Part shown: one piece after another, positions 61,368 through 64,000 of the stretch | Position numbering within the stretch: position 1 is the first letter of the stretch | Layout of the letters: each line of letters opens with the position of its first letter | NCBI RefSeq assembly: GCF_019097595.1 | Contig: NC_080717.1 | Location: 27,160,376-27,224,375 of the forward strand | Origin: Hemibagrus wyckioides | Taxonomy: Eukaryota > Chordata > Actinopteri > Siluriformes > Bagridae | Length of the DNA: 64,000 nt | Direction of reading: 5' to 3' | Notes under the pieces: model-generated | Database searches by the model: none | What the model was told of the DNA's origin: nothing | What the model saw: only the letters and a program-made list of their open reading frames with translations | Translations under genes and position numbers: made by a program

Positions 61368-64000
61368 CTGTCTTCTTCTTCTTTCGGCTTTACCCTTCAG
61401 GGGTCTCCACAGCGAATCATCTCTCTCCACCTATCCCTATCTTCTGCATCCTCAACACTTACACCCACTAGCCTCATATCCTCACTTATTACATCCATAT
61501 ACCTCCTCTTTGGCCTTCCTCTTTTCCTCCTGCCTGGCGGCTCCATGTCCAACATTCTCCTACCAATATACTCACTCTCCCTCCTCTGGACATGTCCAAA
61601 CCATCTTAATCTGTCCTCCCTAACTTTGTCCCCCAAACGTCCAACATGAGCTGTCCCTCTGATGTACTTGTTCCTAATCCTGTCCAACTGTGTCACTCCC
61701 AAAGAGAACCTCAACATCTTCAGCTCTGCTACCTCCAGCTCTGACTCCTGTCTCTGTCTCAGTGACACTGTCTTTAAATCATACAGCATGGCCGGTCTCA
61801 CCACTGTCCTGTACACCTTCCCCTTGATTCTTGCTGAAATTTTTCTATCACACAGAACTCCCGACACCTTTCTCCACCCACTCCAACTTGCCTGCACTCG
61901 CTTCTTTACCTCTTTCCCACACTCTCCATTACTCTGGACTGTTGACCCCAAGTACTTAAACTCCTGTACCTTCTTCACCTCTTCACCCCGTAATCTTACT
62001 GTTCCACTTCCCTCCCTTTCATTCACACACATGTACTCAGTCTTACTACGACTGACTTTCATTAATCTTCTCTCCAGCGCAAACCTCCACCTCTCCAGAT
62101 TTTCCTCCACCTGCTCCCTGCTCTCACTACAGATCACAATGTCATCTGCAAACATCATTGTCCAAGGAGATTCCTGTCTAATCTCCTCAGCTGACAACTG
62201 GTCCATCACCATAGCAAACAGGAAGGGGCTCAGAGCCGATCCCTGATGCAGTCCCACCTCCACTTTGAACTCCTCTGTCTGCCCTACAGCACACCTCACC
62301 ACTGTCCTGCTCCTCTCATACATGTCCTGCACCACTCTGACATACTTCTCTGCTACTCCTGACTTCCTCATACAGTACCACAGCTCTTCTCTTGGCACCC
62401 TGTCATACGCTTTCTCCAAGTCTACAAACACACAGTGCAACTCTCTCTGACCATCCCTATACTTCTCCATCAACATTCTCAGAGCAAAAATTGCATCTGT
62501 TGTGCTCTTTCTGGGCATGAAGGCATACTGCTGCTCACAGATTTCCACTACCTTCCTTAACCTAGCTTCCACTACTCTTTCCCATAGCTTCATTGTGTGG
62601 CTCATCAACTTTATCCCCCTATAGTTGCTGCAACCCTGCACGTCACCTTTATTCTTAAAGATAGGCACTAATACACTTCTTCTCCATTCCTCAGGCATCT
62701 TCTCACTCTCTAAAACCCTGTTAAACAAACTAGTTAAAAATTCCACTGCTGCCTCTCCTAGACACTTCCAGACCTCCACCGGGATGTCGTCAGGACCAAC
62801 TGCCTTTCCACTTTTCATCCTCTTCAAAGCCTTCCTGACTTCATCCTTTCTAATCTTATCTACTTTCTGTTCCACAGAGTTCACCCCTTCTACTCTTTCT
62901 TCCCTCTCATTTTCCTCATTCATCAGCTCTTCAAAGTACTCCTTCCATCTCCTCTGTACACTCTCCTCACTTGTGAGCGCCTTTCCATCTCTATCCTTAA
63001 TAACTTGCTGCACATCCTTCCCATCTTGATCCCTCTGCCTATCTAACCTGTACAAGTCCTTCTCTCCATCTCTAGTGTCTAACCTAGTGTACAACTCATC
63101 ATATGCCTTCTGCTTGGCCTTAGACACCTCCCTCTTCACTCTGTGCTTTAACTCCTTGTATTCCTGTCTATTCTCTTCAGTCCTGTCCATGTCCCATTTC
63201 TTCTTGGCTAACCTCTTCCTCTGAATACTATCCTGAACTTCCTCATTCCACCACCAAGTCTCCTTATCTTCTTTCCTCCTTCCAGATGACACACCCAGCA
63301 CCTTTCTTCCTGTCTCCCTGATCACTTCTGCTGTAGTCTCCCAGTCATCTGGCAGCACTACCTGACCACCCAGAGCCTGCCTCAACTTCTGTCTAAATTC
63401 CACACAACATTCCTCCTTTTTCAGCTTGGTTTTCTTCTCCATCTCTATCTTTGACCTCTGCTTACAGACCATCAAATTCATCCTACACACCACCATCCTA
63501 TGCTGTCTGGCTACACTCTCTCCCACTACCACTTTACAGTCACTAATCTCTTTCAGATTGCCTCTTCTACATAGGATGTAGTCTACCTGTGTGCTCCTAC
63601 CTCCACTCTTGTAAGTCACTCTATGCTCCTCCCTCTTCTGAAAATAAGTGTTAACCACAGCCATGTCCATCCTCTTAGCAAAGTCCACTACCATCTGTCC
63701 TTCAAGGTTCCTTTCCTTAACTCCAAACTTGCCCATCACCTCCTCATCACCTGTGTCCCCCTCACCAACATGTCCATTAAAATCTGCTCCTATCACCACT
63801 CTCTCACCTGTTGGAATACTCTCTATCACCTCATCTAATTCACCCCAGAATCTCTCTTTCTCCTCTAACTCACAACCTACCTGTGGGGCATAACCACTAA
63901 CAACATTCAACATCACCCCTTCAACCTCTAACTTCAGACTCATCACCCTGTCTGACACTCTCTTCACCTCCAGAACATTCCTCACAAACTCCTCCTTCAG
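61368..64000 (-). mobile_element. Non-LTR retrotransposon (probably RTE clade), 3' part, cut by window edge
   Basis: Element in minus orientation, ending in a short untranslated stretch after the stop and a (GAA)n tail at about 61369-61383, as expected of RTE-type elements with a microsatellite-like 3' end. The 5' part lies beyond 64000, so full length and target-site duplications cannot be judged. The uninterrupted coding frame argues for recent insertion. Confidence 0.88.
61397..64000 (-). CDS. Endonuclease/reverse transcriptase of a non-LTR retrotransposon (5'-partial)
   Basis: The frame is open from the window edge to a TGA at 61397, about 867 codons with no stop or shift. Counting from the GTG at 63985, the apurinic-type endonuclease C-terminal half shows GADFNGH (residues 66-72), the QVDYIL block (133-138) and RQHRMV (160-165). 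A basic, coiled-coil-prone linker follows (about 180-350). The reverse transcriptase runs from about 395 to 700, with NYRGIKL, the DLEKAYD motif holding the first catalytic Asp (522), LHQGSALSPFLF and FADD (612-615) with the catalytic Asp pair. The C-terminus has RLRWFGHVQRR and a basic PGRRKRGRPKRRY stretch. The protein nicks target DNA and copies its own RNA there. Clade is inferred from the tail and these motifs. The N-terminus is missing only because the window ends. Confidence 0.93.
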   Translation of the reverse strand: MKEEFVRNVLEVKRVSDRVMSLKLEVEGVMLNVVSGYAPQVGCELEEKERFWGELDEVIESIPTGERVVIGADFNGHVGEGDTGDEEVMGKFGVKERNLEGQMVVDFAKRMDMAVVNTYFQKREEHRVTYKSGGRSTQVDYILCRRGNLKEISDCKVVVGESVARQHRMVVCRMNLMVCKQRSKIEMEKKTKLKKEECCVEFRQKLRQALGGQVVLPDDWETTAEVIRETGRKVLGVSSGRRKEDKETWWWNEEVQDSIQRKRLAKKKWDMDRTEENRQEYKELKHRVKREVSKAKQKAYDELYTRLDTRDGEKDLYRLDRQRDQDGKDVQQVIKDRDGKALTSEESVQRRWKEYFEELMNEENEREERVEGVNSVEQKVDKIRKDEVRKALKRMKSGKAVGPDDIPVEVWKCLGEAAVEFLTSLFNRVLESEKMPEEWRRSVLVPIFKNKGDVQGCSNYRGIKLMSHTMKLWERVVEARLRKVVEICEQQYAFMPRKSTTDAIFALRMLMEKYRDGQRELHCVFVDLEKAYDRVPREELWYCMRKSGVAEKYVRVVQDMYERSRTVVRCAVGQTEEFKVEVGLHQGSALSPFLFAMVMDQLSAEEIRQESPWTMMFADDIVICSESREQVEENLERWRFALERRLMKVSRSKTEYMCVNEREGSGTVRLRGEEVKKVQEFKYLGSTVQSNGECGKEVKKRVQASWSGWRKVSGVLCDRKISARIKGKVYRTVVRPAMLYDLKTVSLRQRQESELEVAELKMLRFSLGVTQLDRIRNKYIRGTAHVGRLGDKVREDRLRWFGHVQRRESEYIGRRMLDMEPPGRRKRGRPKRRYMDVISEDMRLVGVSVEDAEDRDRWREMIRCGDP

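Noticed and set aside
61662..63029. Plus-strand frames opposite the LINE
   Set aside because: Antisense shadows of the reverse-transcriptase frame.

Overview
The window is vertebrate nuclear DNA, almost certainly from a teleost fish. It carries a split, intron-rich gene with canonical GT/AG splice sites, long introns, CA/GATA/GA microsatellites, tRNA-headed SINEs, a LINE of the type found across teleosts, DIRS-type and Tc1-type relics, and TA-flanked MITEs. Several SINE families look like ones common in catfish (Siluriformes). That placement rests on recall of repeat families and is only moderately secure.

One host gene can be supported: synaptotagmin-9 (syt9), on the minus strand. Five coding exons are visible: exon 1 at 41045-41192, exon 2 at 19897-20263, exon 3 at 18113-18659, exon 4 at 2375-2495 and exon 5 at 773-944. 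All joins are in phase and together encode 451 complete codons. They give a short lumenal N-terminus with three cysteines, one membrane span, a linker, a whole C2A domain and most of C2B. The last 40 or so residues lie beyond position 1. A GC-rich promoter and 5' leader lie at about 41193-41560.

The introns (20.8, 1.2, 15.6 and 1.4 kb, plus part of a fifth) and the roughly 20 kb upstream of the gene hold repeats. The main ones are: a 42-bp minisatellite about 100 bp from the exon 4 acceptor; two head-to-head SINEs in intron 2; a 500-bp polypyrimidine block in intron 3; five copies of a TA-flanked MITE; five Tc1-type relics, one with the DD34E spacing; a DIRS-type reverse-transcriptase relic; a palindromic cluster of GGTTCTTT-type repeats; and several GATA arrays.

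The right end (61368-64000, minus strand) is the 3' part of a non-LTR retrotransposon with an endonuclease/reverse-transcriptase frame open to the window edge. Its 3' tail resembles the tail of the SINE family found four times here, which suggests that this LINE clade supplies the machinery that copies the SINE. I found no tRNA, rRNA, CRISPR or prokaryotic features.
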